From: Burkholderiaceae bacterium
GTDB lineage: Bacteria; Pseudomonadota; Gammaproteobacteria; Burkholderiales; Burkholderiaceae_C
Reading direction: 5' to 3'
NCBI GenBank assembly: GCA_017848435.1
Contig: JAFEHU010000023.1
Span: 1-32,587, forward strand
DNA: 32,587 nt
Below, in pieces: positions 9,893 to 17,439 of this stretch; the stretch's first letter is position 1, and every line of letters starts with the position of its first letter. The position numbers and the translations under genes are program-made. Below the pieces are notes generated by a model, which made no database searches, was not told the DNA's origin, and saw nothing but the letters and a program-made list of their open reading frames with translations.

Positions 9893-11731
9893 TCAGCTGC
9901 CGGTCAACTCGGCGGGCGACGAGGTCAGGCTGTGGCGGATGTAGCGGTTCACGAAGCGGATGTCGCGCTCGTACGGGAACACGTCGTGCACATGGCCGGC
10001 CTGGATGCGGTCTTTGTGGCCCTGCCAGAAGGCCACGTCGAGCAGGTCGGCGTGGTGGCGCATGAACACCTCGCGCACGCGCGGGTTGCCGAGCAGGAAA
10101 GGCCCAAAGGTTTCCGGAAACACGTCTTTCGGGCCGACGCTGTACCAGATCTCGCCGCTCATTTCGTCTTCTTCGTTGCGCGGCGCGGGCACCTTGCGGA
10201 AGATGCAGTCGGTGATGTACTCGATCTCGTCGTAGTCATAGAACACGACCTTGCCGTTGCGGGTGATGCCAAAGTTCTTCCACAGCATGTCGCCCGGGAA
10301 GATGTTGGCCGACACCAGGTCTTTGATGGCGTTGCCGTACTCCACCACGCCCCGTTCCACCTGCTCTTGCGCGCGCGGGTCGTCCTGGGCGTCAAAGGCT
10401 TCCTGCAGGTAGATGTTGAGCGGGATCATGCGGCGCTCGATGTAGACGTGTTTCAGGATGACCTCCACATGGCCGTCGCCGTCGCGGTCGGAAATCTCCA
10501 GCTGGCTGGGCGCGAACTTCTCGATCTCGGCGATCAGCTCGTCTTCAAAACGGTCGCGCGGGAAAGCCACGTCGCTGTACTCCAGCGTGTCGGCCATGCG
10601 GCCCACCCGGTCGTGCTGCTTGACCAGCAAATACTTGCTCTTGATGATCTCGCGCGTGGTGTCTTTCTGCGGCGGGTAATAGTCCTTGATGACCTTGAAC
10701 ACGTACGGGAACGACGGCAAGTCAAACACCAGCATCACCATGCCCTTGATACCGGGGGCGATGCGGAACTTGTCGCTGCTGTGGCGCTGGTGGTTGAGGA
10801 AGTCGCGGTAGAACAGGGTCTTGCCCTGCTTCGCCAGGCCGAGGGCGCTGTACATCTCGGCGCGCGGTTTGCGCGGCATCATGCTGCGCAGGAACTGCAC
10901 GTAGGCGGACGGGATTTCCATCTCCACCATGAAGTAGGCGCGGGCAAAGCTGAACAGGATCAGCAGGTCTTCCTCGCCAAACAGCGCGGTGTCGATCACC
11001 AGCTTGCCGGCCTTGTTGTACAGGATGGGCAAGGCAAACGGCACCTCGTTGAAGCCGTTGATGATCTTGCCAACCACGTAGGCGCCCTTGTTCCGGAAGA
11101 ACAGGCCACTGAGCACCTGGAACTGAAAATTGGCGCGCAGCTTGACGTGGTCGTAGCGGCCTTGCATGGCCTCCAGCACAAAGCCCACGTCACGGTCGAG
11201 ATCGTCAAATTCACGCCGCAGGTCAAAGTCGCGGATCAGTTGCGTCACCGTGGCGTGCAGGTTGTCACGCGTCGGGTAGTAAGCGCGGTAGGTGGGGCGG
11301 GCGGTGGGCTCGGCGTTCTCGATGTACTCGGTGCTGACGGCGGGCCGCACGAAGATGAAGTCGTTGTGGAAGTAGCTGCGGTGCAGGATCTTGGTGGTGA
11401 CCGAGTTGAAAAAGGTCTCGGCCAGCTCTGGCTGGTGGTGGTTCACCAGCAGGCCGATGTAGTGCAGCTTGACCTGCTGCCACACCTCCATGGGCTGGTC
11501 GCCGCCCTTGAACTCGCGCTCCAGCCGGGTGGAACACTCCTTCACCCGCAGGTCGTAGAACTCGATGCGTTCACGCTGCGCGCGCTGTTGCCCATGCCAG
11601 TCGGCGGTCTCGAACCGGTGCTTGGCGCGGGCCGATTCGGTGCGGAACAAACGGTAGTGGCGGTTGAAGCCGTCGATCATCGCCTTGGCAATGTCGTAGG
11701 CGATGGTGGAGTCGAGCTTCTGGGGGAACAT
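9893..11731 (-). CDS. aceK: Isocitrate dehydrogenase kinase/phosphatase
   Basis: Bifunctional enzyme that phosphorylates and dephosphorylates isocitrate dehydrogenase and thereby sets carbon flow between the TCA cycle and the glyoxylate shunt. The protein has 612 residues, close to the usual size. The N-terminal regulatory domain is helical. The kinase-like domain shows the ATP-loop region [20 protein letters not shown], the catalytic segment [13 protein letters not shown] (Asp at about residue 481, then Asn) and the metal-binding DYDE at about 499-502. It usually accompanies aceA/aceB, but here it lies between carbonic anhydrase and thiolase genes in an acyl-CoA catabolism block. That fits a shared need when acetyl-CoA is the carbon source (inference). 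No glyoxylate-shunt gene is in the window. Confidence 0.97.
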   Translation of the reverse strand: MFPQKLDSTIAYDIAKAMIDGFNRHYRLFRTESARAKHRFETADWHGQQRAQRERIEFYDLRVKECSTRLEREFKGGDQPMEVWQQVKLHYIGLLVNHHQPELAETFFNSVTTKILHRSYFHNDFIFVRPAVSTEYIENAEPTARPTYRAYYPTRDNLHATVTQLIRDFDLRREFDDLDRDVGFVLEAMQGRYDHVKLRANFQFQVLSGLFFRNKGAYVVGKIINGFNEVPFALPILYNKAGKLVIDTALFGEEDLLILFSFARAYFMVEMEIPSAYVQFLRSMMPRKPRAEMYSALGLAKQGKTLFYRDFLNHQRHSSDKFRIAPGIKGMVMLVFDLPSFPYVFKVIKDYYPPQKDTTREIIKSKYLLVKQHDRVGRMADTLEYSDVAFPRDRFEDELIAEIEKFAPSQLEISDRDGDGHVEVILKHVYIERRMIPLNIYLQEAFDAQDDPRAQEQVERGVVEYGNAIKDLVSANIFPGDMLWKNFGITRNGKVVFYDYDEIEYITDCIFRKVPAPRNEEDEMSGEIWYSVGPKDVFPETFGPFLLGNPRVREVFMRHHADLLDVAFWQGHKDRIQAGHVHDVFPYERDIRFVNRYIRHSLTSSPAELTGS

Positions 11732-11746
11732 GTCAGCGTCTGCGGC

Positions 11747-12406
11747 TTAACCGCCACGGCCCTGAGACACACCCGCAATCGCAGCGCGGTAAGCGACCTC
11801 CAGGCTCTGGTTGCCATCCACCGTCATCTTCAGGTCCTGGATCAGGCCGTCGTTCAGGCCATACACCCAACCGTGCAAGGTGACGGACTGGCCACGGGCC
11901 CAGGCATCTTGCAGCACGGTGGTTTGGGCCACATTCACCACCTGCTCAATCGCGTTGAGCTCAACCAGCGCGTCGCCCTTGCGCTCGCCTTCCAGGCCAT
12001 CCAACAGCGCGCGGTGCCGGTCACGGACGTCCTGGATGTGGCGGATCCAGTTGTCGGCCAAACCCACCCGCACGCCATTGAGCGCTGCCAGCACCCCGCC
12101 GCAACCGTAGTGGCCCACCACCATCAGGTGCTCGATCTTGAGCATGTCCACCGCGTACTGCACCGTAGACAGGCAGTTCAGGTCGGTTGGCACCACCACG
12201 TTGGCCACGTTGCGGTGCACAAACACCTCGCCCGGCTCCAGGCCCGTGATCTGGTTGGCCGGGACCCGGCTGTCAGAGCAACCAATCCACATGTACTTGG
12301 GTTTTTGCTGGGCTTTCAGGCTGGTGAAAAAGCCGGGCCGTTCGCGCTCCATTTGGGCGGCCCAGGCGCGGTTGTGGGCAAAGAGGTCTTGAAGATTGGA
12401 TGACAT
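11747..12406 (-). CDS. can: Beta-class carbonic anhydrase
   Basis: Interconverts CO2 and bicarbonate in the cytoplasm; 219 residues. The zinc ligands and catalytic dyad are visible: C43, D45 and R47 in GCSDSRVPANQ, then H99 and C102 in VVGHYGCGGVLAAL. The N-terminus MSSNLQDLFAHNRAWA matches the proteobacterial Can family, so I took the ATG at 12406 rather than an upstream ATG at 12460 that would enter the acyl-CoA dehydrogenase gene. It lies between isovaleryl-CoA dehydrogenase and aceK. Bicarbonate supply for the biotin-dependent carboxylase of leucine breakdown is a possible rationale (inference; that carboxylase is not in the window). Confidence 0.96.
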   Translation of the reverse strand: MSSNLQDLFAHNRAWAAQMERERPGFFTSLKAQQKPKYMWIGCSDSRVPANQITGLEPGEVFVHRNVANVVVPTDLNCLSTVQYAVDMLKIEHLMVVGHYGCGGVLAALNGVRVGLADNWIRHIQDVRDRHRALLDGLEGERKGDALVELNAIEQVVNVAQTTVLQDAWARGQSVTLHGWVYGLNDGLIQDLKMTVDGNQSLEVAYRAAIAGVSQGRGG

Positions 12407-12443
12407 GGTACGTATTGTCGCGAATCTGGTGGGACGGGTGGCG

Positions 12444-13625
12444 TCAGCAGGTTTCGGCAAACAACTCTCGGCCGATCAGCATGCGGCGGATTTCGCTGGT
12501 GCCGGCGCCGATCTCGTACAGCTTGGCGTCGCGCCACAGCCGGCCCAGCGGGTATTCGTTGATGTAGCCGTTGCCACCAAAGATCTGGATGCCGTTGCCG
12601 GCCATTTTGGTGGCTTCCTCGGCACACCACAAAATGACCGAGGCGCAGTCCTTGCGCACCTGGCGCACGTGGCCAGCGCCCAGTATGTCGAGGTTCTTGC
12701 CAATGGTGTAGCAGAAGGCGCGGCCGGCCTGCAGCACGGTGTACATGTCGGCGACCTTGCCCTGGATCAGCTGGAATTCGCCAATGCTTTGGCCGAACTG
12801 CTTGCGGTCGTGGATGTAGGGGACCACGTTGTCCATCACCGCCTGCATGATGCCGATGGGGCCTGCGGCCAGCACCGCGCGCTCGTAATCGAGCCCGCTC
12901 ATCAGCACCTTGGCGCCACCGTTCAGGCCGCCCAGGATGTTCTGCGCCGGCACTTCCACGTCCTGGAACACCATCTCGCCGGTGTGGCTGCCGCGCATGC
13001 CCAGCTTGTCGAGCTTTTGCGCGGTGGAAAAGCCCTTCATGCCTTTTTCGACGATGAAGGCGGTGACGCCACGTGCGCCCAGCTCGGGCTCGGTCTTGGC
13101 ATAGACCACCATGGTGTCGGCGTCCGGGCCGTTGGTGATCCACATCTTGCTGCCGTTGAGCAGGTAGTAGCCGCCTTTGTCTTCGGCCTTCAGCTTCATG
13201 CTGATGACGTCCGAACCGGCACCCGGCTCGCTCATGGCCAGCGCGCCCACATGCTCGCCCGACACCAGCTTGGGCAGGTATTTGGCGCGCTGTTCGTCGT
13301 TGCCGTTGCGCTTGATCTGGTTCACGCACAAATTGCTGTGGGCACCGTAGCTCAGGCCCACCGAGGCCGAGGCGCGAGAGATTTCCTCCATCGCGATCAT
13401 GTGGGCCAGGTAGCCCATGTTGGCGCCGCCGTATTCCTCGCTCACGGTGATGCCCAGCACGCCCAGGTCACCCATCTTGCGCCACAGGTCCATCGGGAAC
13501 TGGTCGCTGCGGTCGATCTCGGCGGCACGGGGGGCGATCTCGGCCTGGGCAAAGTCGCGCACCGCGTCGCGCAGTGCGTCGATGTCTTCGCCGAGCTGGA
13601 AGTTGAGGCCGGGCAGTTCGGTCAT
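12444..13625 (-). CDS. ivd: Isovaleryl-CoA dehydrogenase
   Basis: Converts isovaleryl-CoA to 3-methylcrotonyl-CoA in leucine degradation, passing electrons to ETF. It has 393 residues and the ACAD fold ([32 protein letters not shown]). The catalytic glutamate is E248 in [14 protein letters not shown], the position specific to isovaleryl-CoA (and long-chain) dehydrogenases, while the usual C-terminal position is occupied by Gly ([12 protein letters not shown]). This displacement, with the full-length similarity, is why I assign isovaleryl-CoA rather than a generic substrate. AGGAG lies upstream of the ATG. The gene follows a hotdog thioesterase gene and, further up, a MerR-type regulator with a strong palindrome, as expected for a liu-type regulon. 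The symbol liuA is also used. Confidence 0.94.
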   Translation of the reverse strand: MTELPGLNFQLGEDIDALRDAVRDFAQAEIAPRAAEIDRSDQFPMDLWRKMGDLGVLGITVSEEYGGANMGYLAHMIAMEEISRASASVGLSYGAHSNLCVNQIKRNGNDEQRAKYLPKLVSGEHVGALAMSEPGAGSDVISMKLKAEDKGGYYLLNGSKMWITNGPDADTMVVYAKTEPELGARGVTAFIVEKGMKGFSTAQKLDKLGMRGSHTGEMVFQDVEVPAQNILGGLNGGAKVLMSGLDYERAVLAAGPIGIMQAVMDNVVPYIHDRKQFGQSIGEFQLIQGKVADMYTVLQAGRAFCYTIGKNLDILGAGHVRQVRKDCASVILWCAEEATKMAGNGIQIFGGNGYINEYPLGRLWRDAKLYEIGAGTSEIRRMLIGRELFAETC

Positions 13626-13649
13626 GAGGGTGTCTCCTGAAGGCTTGTC

Positions 13650-14084
13650 TTAGTAATTTTTAGGCACAGGCATCAGCGTTTGCTGCATCACCGCGCAAGG
13701 CGTTTCTTGCCCATCTGCCGCGATGTGCACCACCTCGGCGGTGGTCACCACGATGCGCTTGCCACCGCGCACCACGCGCCCGCGCCCGACGATGTCGCCG
13801 CTCTGAAAGGCCGCGAGGAAATTGACCTTGAACTCGACCGTGGTCACCTCCATGCCTTCGGGCACCACCGTCAGGCCGGCATAGCCACCCACGATGTCGG
13901 CCAGCGCGGCCATGGCGCCGCCGTGGAAACCGCCCTGCTGCTGCGTCACCTTGTCGGTGTATGGCAGCGCAATGTCGCATTCGCCCGGTGCGACGCGCAG
14001 CAGGCGCGCACCGAGGTGCCGCATCATCCCTTGGCGGAGGAAGCTGGTTTCAATGCGTTGGTACAGGGCCGTGGTGTCGGGCAT
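13650..14084 (-). CDS. PaaI-type hotdog-fold thioesterase
   Basis: Acyl-CoA thioesterase of the PaaI/4HBT class, 144 residues, a single hotdog domain. Visible features are QQGGFHGGAMAALADIVGGYAGLTV, with the conserved His-Gly-Gly at the start of the hot-dog helix and the acidic residue in ALAD, and the strands MEVTTVEFKVNFLAAFQSGDIVGRGRVVRGGKRIVV. Its substrate cannot be read from sequence; removing dead-end acyl-CoAs during leucine or fatty acid breakdown fits the context. It is the first gene after the 26-bp palindrome and ends 24 bases before the isovaleryl-CoA dehydrogenase start, so the two are likely co-transcribed and controlled by the palindrome. Confidence 0.9.
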   Translation of the reverse strand: MPDTTALYQRIETSFLRQGMMRHLGARLLRVAPGECDIALPYTDKVTQQQGGFHGGAMAALADIVGGYAGLTVVPEGMEVTTVEFKVNFLAAFQSGDIVGRGRVVRGGKRIVVTTAEVVHIAADGQETPCAVMQQTLMPVPKNY

Positions 14085-14119
14085 GGCGGAGCGGTGCAGG
14101 CGGGGTAAAAACAGGCGAG

Positions 14120-14148
14120 AGTCTAATTGACGTTTACGTAAACGTCAA
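14120..14148 (-). promoter_or_regulatory. Candidate sigma-70 promoter of the thioesterase-ivd operon
   Basis: On the minus strand, TTGACG (14148-14143) is followed after 17 bases by TAGACT (14125-14120), a good -35 and a fair -10. The 26-bp palindrome covers the -35 and the spacer and touches the -10, so a bound regulator would sit directly on the polymerase site. The predicted transcription start is about 30 bases before the thioesterase ATG. Confidence 0.5.
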
Positions 14149-14150
14149 TT
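14125..14150. promoter_or_regulatory. Perfect 26-bp palindromic operator (LiuR-type candidate)
   Basis: The left half AATTGACGTTTAC is followed immediately by its exact reverse complement. It lies between the 3' end of the MerR-type regulator gene and the thioesterase gene, and an extra half-site ACGTAAA follows at 14151-14157. A related imperfect copy is found at 14645-14664. The size and symmetry suit a MerR-family dimer, and the adjacent MerR-type gene is the obvious candidate binder (inference). Confidence 0.7.
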
Positions 14151-14158
14151 ACGTAAAA

Positions 14159-14572
14159 CTACTTGACTGCGGCGGCGGGCTTGGCTTTTTCCAGGCGGGC
14201 CAGCACGGCGCGGGCCTCTTTCTCGTGGGCCTTGACCTCGTCGAGGTTGGCCTGCAGGTCGGTCATTTGCGCCTCCAGCTCCAGGCGGTGGCCCGCCAGC
14301 ACGCTGAGGAATTTCTTCAGCTGCCCGCCGGTGTCGCGCGGGCTGTCGTACATGTCAAGGATGTCTTTGGCCTCGGACAGGCTCAGCCCCAGCCGCTTGG
14401 CCCGCAGCGTCAGTTTGAGCCGGGTGCGGTCACGCGCCGAGTAAATGCGGTTGCGGCCACTGGCCCCCTCGCGCTGGGGTTGCAGCAGGCCCATGTCTTC
14501 GTAGAAACGGATGGCGCGGGTGGTGAGGTCAAACTCACGGGCAAGGTCGCTGATGGTGTAAGTGGTGGCCAT
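14159..14572 (-). CDS. liuR: MerR-family transcriptional regulator, LiuR-like
   Basis: DNA-binding regulator of 137 residues. The N-terminal winged helix-turn-helix is typical of MerR proteins (YTISDLAREFDLTTRAIRFYE, then DMGLLQPQREGASGRNRIYS, and RTRLKLTLRAKRLGLSLSEAKDIL). A long C-terminal coiled-coil dimerisation helix follows (about residues 85-130, rich in Leu, Glu and Ala). No metal-binding cysteines are present, so a metal sensor is unlikely. In Burkholderiales and other proteobacteria, MerR proteins of this length next to isovaleryl-CoA dehydrogenase are LiuR, controlling branched-chain amino acid degradation. The symbol rests on that context and is tentative. Palindromes on both sides of the gene suggest control of the flanking transcription units and perhaps of itself. 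Confidence 0.85.
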   Translation of the reverse strand: MATTYTISDLAREFDLTTRAIRFYEDMGLLQPQREGASGRNRIYSARDRTRLKLTLRAKRLGLSLSEAKDILDMYDSPRDTGGQLKKFLSVLAGHRLELEAQMTDLQANLDEVKAHEKEARAVLARLEKAKPAAAVK

Positions 14573-14644
14573 GGTGTGGATGGAAGTGTCTGCGGACGCG
14601 ACAGCACGGATGCGCTGCCGTCCCTACAATGGCCGGATTACATA

Positions 14645-14664
14645 TGACGTTTACGTCAACGTCA
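14645..14664. promoter_or_regulatory. Imperfect palindrome related to the 14125-14150 operator
   Basis: TGACGTTTACGTCAACGTCA is symmetrical except for one base pair (two positions) and shares TGACGTTTACG with the perfect palindrome. It lies between the divergent MerR-type gene (start 14572) and the metallo-beta-lactamase-fold gene (start 14679), 14 bases before the latter's ATG. It is therefore likely to control that gene and possibly the regulator itself. Confidence 0.6.
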
Positions 14665-14678
14665 AGATCAGGGTCCGC

Positions 14679-15731
14679 ATGAATTCCCTCGAACACGAAC
14701 TCCACTACCCGCACGGCGACACCCTGCCCGCGCTGGGCAGCACGCTGCAGGTCGCGCCTGGCGTCAAGTGGGTGCGCATGGGCCTGCCGTTTGCGCTGGA
14801 CCACATCAACCTCTGGCTGCTGCGCGACGAGGTGGACGGCCGCCCCGGCTGGTGCGTGGTGGACTGCTGCATCACCCGCGACGAAACCAAGGCGCAGTGG
14901 GAACAGATTTTTGCGAATGAGCTGGAGGGTCTGCCCATCCTGCGCGTGGTGGTGACCCACATGCACCCTGACCATGTGGGCCTGGCGCACTGGCTGTGCG
15001 CGCGCTGGAACGCACCGCTGTGGATGAGCGCCACCGACTACAACGCCGCGCGGCTGGGCACCACCACCACCGGCTTTGGCGGTGACATGGCGGCACGGTT
15101 TTTTGCATCACACGGCCTGCTGGACGACGCGGCGCTGCAAACGATTCGCGGCCGCACCGGCTACTACCCCAACATGGTGCCCGCCATGCCAGAGCGCTAT
15201 GCGCGCATGATGGACGGCGACACGCTGCACATGGGCGGGCGCAACTGGCGCTGCATCAGTGGGTATGGCCACGCGCCGGAACACATTTCCCTGTACTGCG
15301 AAGACCTGAAGGTCTTGATCGGTGGCGACATGATGCTGCCACGCATCTCCACCAACGTCAGCACCTACGACACCGAGCCCGAGTCCAACCCCCTGAAGCT
15401 GTTTCTGGACTCCATCGACAAGTTCGCCCCATTGCCCGCCGACACGCTGACCCTGCCCTCGCACGGCAAGCCTTTCCGTGGCCTGCACGCCCGCATCCGC
15501 CAGCTGCACGACCACCACCGCGACCGGCTGGCCGAGGTGCTGGAAGCCTGCCAGCAGAAGCCCCACAGCGGCCACGACATCGTGCCCATCATGTTCCGGC
15601 GCCAGCTGGACGTGCACCAGATCACCTTTGCACTGGGCGAAGCGGTCGCCCACTTGCATGCGCTCTGGTACCGGGGCGAGTTGACCCGGGTGCGGGACGC
15701 GGACGGTGTTTACCGTTTCAGCGCGGTTTGA
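14679..15731 (+). CDS. Metallo-beta-lactamase-fold hydrolase
   Basis: Binuclear-metal hydrolase of 350 residues. The metal motif THMHPDHVG supplies H94, H96, D98 and H99; further ligands are likely in GHAPEHISLYCEDLKVLIGGDMML (His and Asp) and in LPSHGKPF (His). The C-terminal part is helical and may be a separate small domain (LHDHHRDRLAEVL). The reaction is not predictable; glyoxalase II-like thioester or phosphodiester hydrolysis are options. Placement under a palindrome shared with the leucine-catabolism operon suggests a role in acyl-CoA metabolism (inference). The ATG at 14679 was chosen because an upstream extension would run through the operator. It ends nine bases from the convergent metallopeptidase gene. 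Confidence 0.9.
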   Translation: MNSLEHELHYPHGDTLPALGSTLQVAPGVKWVRMGLPFALDHINLWLLRDEVDGRPGWCVVDCCITRDETKAQWEQIFANELEGLPILRVVVTHMHPDHVGLAHWLCARWNAPLWMSATDYNAARLGTTTTGFGGDMAARFFASHGLLDDAALQTIRGRTGYYPNMVPAMPERYARMMDGDTLHMGGRNWRCISGYGHAPEHISLYCEDLKVLIGGDMMLPRISTNVSTYDTEPESNPLKLFLDSIDKFAPLPADTLTLPSHGKPFRGLHARIRQLHDHHRDRLAEVLEACQQKPHSGHDIVPIMFRRQLDVHQITFALGEAVAHLHALWYRGELTRVRDADGVYRFSAV

Positions 15732-15740
15732 CGGCAGACT

Positions 15741-16679
15741 TCAGTCCCAGCGCGGCACGGTGGCGGTCTTGAGCTCCCCCCGCAGCGCCGCGTAGTCCGG
15801 CATCACGCTGCCGACCGTGGCCCAGAAACGTGGGCTGTGGTCCATCACGCGGAGGTGGCTGAGTTCGTGCACCACCACATAGTCAATCACCTCCGGGCGG
15901 CAGTGCACCAGCCGCCAGTTGAGGCGGATGTTGCCGCTGCTGCTGGCACTGCCCCAGCGGGTGGTGGCGTTGCTCAGGGCGAGTTGGCGCCATTGCACGC
16001 CGAGCTGGGGGGCGTAATGACGCAGCCGGTCGTCAAACCGCTGGCGGGCCTGTTGTTGCAACCAGCTTTGCACCGCCTTGCACATCTGCGCGGGCGTGGC
16101 GTTCTCTGGCAACCCCAGGTGCAGTGCGCGCGCACCTTCGGCCTCCACACACCGCGCCGTGCCTTGGGGCAACGCCGGGTCCAGCAGCACGGTCAGCGGC
16201 TGCCCGAGGTAGGGCAACACGGTGCCATGGCGCCAGTCCACCCGGGCCTCCACTGCGGCATGCTGGCGGCCCTGCATCTCGGCCAGCTTGCGCACGATCC
16301 AGCCGGACTTCTCTTGCAACGCGGCGTCCACCTCGTAAAGCGGCACGCGCTGGGGCGCGCTGACGACCAGCCCCTCGGCGGTGATGGTGAAACCAATCGT
16401 GCGGCGGCGGGCGCGGCGGAACTGGTAGGCCACAGGGGTGCCCCCCAACACCGCCTCGCGGTTGGCGCGTGGGTGGTGGTGCAGGCTGGGCGGCTGGGGA
16501 GTTGCTATGTTTTCAATAGCTGAATCGCCAGATTCCACTAAGGCTTGAGGCCGATTTGGCTTCAAATTTGCCGTTGGCGTGCCCGGTGGAGGCGTTTTTC
16601 GGCTTCTGGCGGGCCGTGGCGCCGGTGTGGCCGGGCCTGCGGTGAGAAAGTCGAAGGCCAGCTGGAGCAGGTGGCGCAT
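15741..16679 (-). CDS. YgjP-like (M48/SprT-type) zinc metallopeptidase with repeat-containing N-terminal extension
   Basis: Predicted zinc metalloprotease of 312 residues. The YgjP/DUF45 domain begins near residue 85 (YQFRRARRRTIGFTI) and includes RWGSASSSGNIRLNWRLVHC and the zinc site VVVHELSHLRVMDHSPRFW (HExxH at 271-275, H281). Family members act on unknown substrates. The first 80 residues are a Pro/Arg-rich, probably disordered extension; residues about 38-60 are encoded by a copy of the dispersed repeat. No ATG exists in frame between codon 1 and the domain, so the extension is probably translated unless a GTG/TTG start is used. The start lies 15 bases after the plsC stop. Confidence 0.88.
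   Translation of the reverse strand: MRHLLQLAFDFLTAGPATPAPRPARSRKTPPPGTPTANLKPNRPQALVESGDSAIENIATPQPPSLHHHPRANREAVLGGTPVAYQFRRARRRTIGFTITAEGLVVSAPQRVPLYEVDAALQEKSGWIVRKLAEMQGRQHAAVEARVDWRHGTVLPYLGQPLTVLLDPALPQGTARCVEAEGARALHLGLPENATPAQMCKAVQSWLQQQARQRFDDRLRHYAPQLGVQWRQLALSNATTRWGSASSSGNIRLNWRLVHCRPEVIDYVVVHELSHLRVMDHSPRFWATVGSVMPDYAALRGELKTATVPRWD
16502..16570 (-). repeat. Dispersed repeat, copy B, inside a coding region
   Basis: Read on the minus strand, this 69-base segment contains AAGCCAAAT, CGGCCT, AGCCTTAGTGGAATCT and CGATT-AGCTAT-like blocks shared with copy C, and ends ATAGCAA like copy A. It lies in frame in the YgjP-like gene and encodes residues about 38-60 (beginning ANLKPNRPQ and ending AIENIAT), with no stop codon or frameshift. 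Confidence 0.85.
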
Positions 16680-16694
16680 GGCGCGGCGCGCAGC

Positions 16695-17429
16695 TCAGCG
16701 GTAGGCGTCGGGGTCGAGCCGGCGCATCTCGGCCTCGATCCAGGCTTCCACCTCGGCCATCAACTCTTCGGGCTCGCGGCCGACGCTGGAGATGGGCTTG
16801 CCGATGGAAAAGTCCACCACGCCGGGCCGCTTGATGAAGGCCTTGCGCGGCCAGCACTTGGCAGAGGTCACGGCAATTGGAATGACCGGCGCGCCGGTGG
16901 CCACCGCCAACCGGGTGCCGCCGAGCTTGTAGGTGCCTTTCTGGCCACGCGGGATGCGTGTGCCTTCGGGGAACATGATGACCCACACGCCCTGCGCCAA
17001 CAGGCGTTTGCCCTGCTCCACCAGCTTGTTGAAAGCCTGTGCGCGCTGGCTACGGTCGATGTGGATCATGTCCAGCCGGCCCATGGCCCAGCCGAAAAAT
17101 GGCACGTAGATCAGCTCTTTCTTGAACACGTAGGCCAACGGATGGGGCATCAGCGTCGGCATGGCAAAGGTTTCCCAGGTGGACTGGTGTTTGACCAGCA
17201 AAATGGCCGGACTTTTTTCGCCAAGGGGCAGGTTCTCCATGCCGGTAACGCGGTTCTGGATGCCCAGGATGGCGGTGCCGCCCGAGGTGGCCATGCGCAA
17301 CCACATGACGCACTGCCAATACAGCGTGGTGCTGTTGACCACCAGCGACGAGGCCAGCATGTAGAACGACCAGGGGATGACGGTCACGGTCATCCAGAGC
17401 AGGTGCAAAACCGAGCGGATCAAAGGCAT
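16695..17429 (-). CDS. plsC: 1-acyl-sn-glycerol-3-phosphate acyltransferase
   Basis: Second acylation step of phospholipid synthesis, making phosphatidic acid at the inner membrane; 244 residues. One N-terminal hydrophobic segment (about residues 6-35) is followed by the acyltransferase motifs: I as HQSTWE (H81 to E86, an HX4E variant of the usual HX4D), the GRLDMIHIDRS region, III as MFPEGTR (153-158) and IV as GAPVIPIAV. The Glu in motif I is also what I recall for related betaproteobacterial proteins, so I do not regard it as inactivating. The ATG at 17429 begins the hydrophobic segment; the frame extends upstream without conserved residues. It follows gmhB by 10 bases. Confidence 0.93.
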   Translation of the reverse strand: MPLIRSVLHLLWMTVTVIPWSFYMLASSLVVNSTTLYWQCVMWLRMATSGGTAILGIQNRVTGMENLPLGEKSPAILLVKHQSTWETFAMPTLMPHPLAYVFKKELIYVPFFGWAMGRLDMIHIDRSQRAQAFNKLVEQGKRLLAQGVWVIMFPEGTRIPRGQKGTYKLGGTRLAVATGAPVIPIAVTSAKCWPRKAFIKRPGVVDFSIGKPISSVGREPEELMAEVEAWIEAEMRRLDPDAYR

Positions 17430-17439
17430 GGCGGGCGTT

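Noticed and set aside
9389-12403. A long plus-strand open frame (about 1,000 codons) antisense to AceK and carbonic anhydrase
   Set aside because: Same artefact of GC-rich coding sequence; its product is His/Val-rich low-complexity sequence without recognisable motifs, and the minus-strand genes have intact catalytic residues and ribosome sites.
13626-13649. Independent promoter or terminator between the thioesterase and isovaleryl-CoA dehydrogenase genes
   Set aside because: The gap is only 24 bases and holds little beyond the ribosome-binding site of the downstream gene.
17170-17189. Inactive PlsC because motif I is HX4E rather than HX4D
   Set aside because: The acidic residue is conserved in type, the other acyltransferase motifs are intact, and I recall the same HQSTWE form in related betaproteobacterial PlsC proteins.
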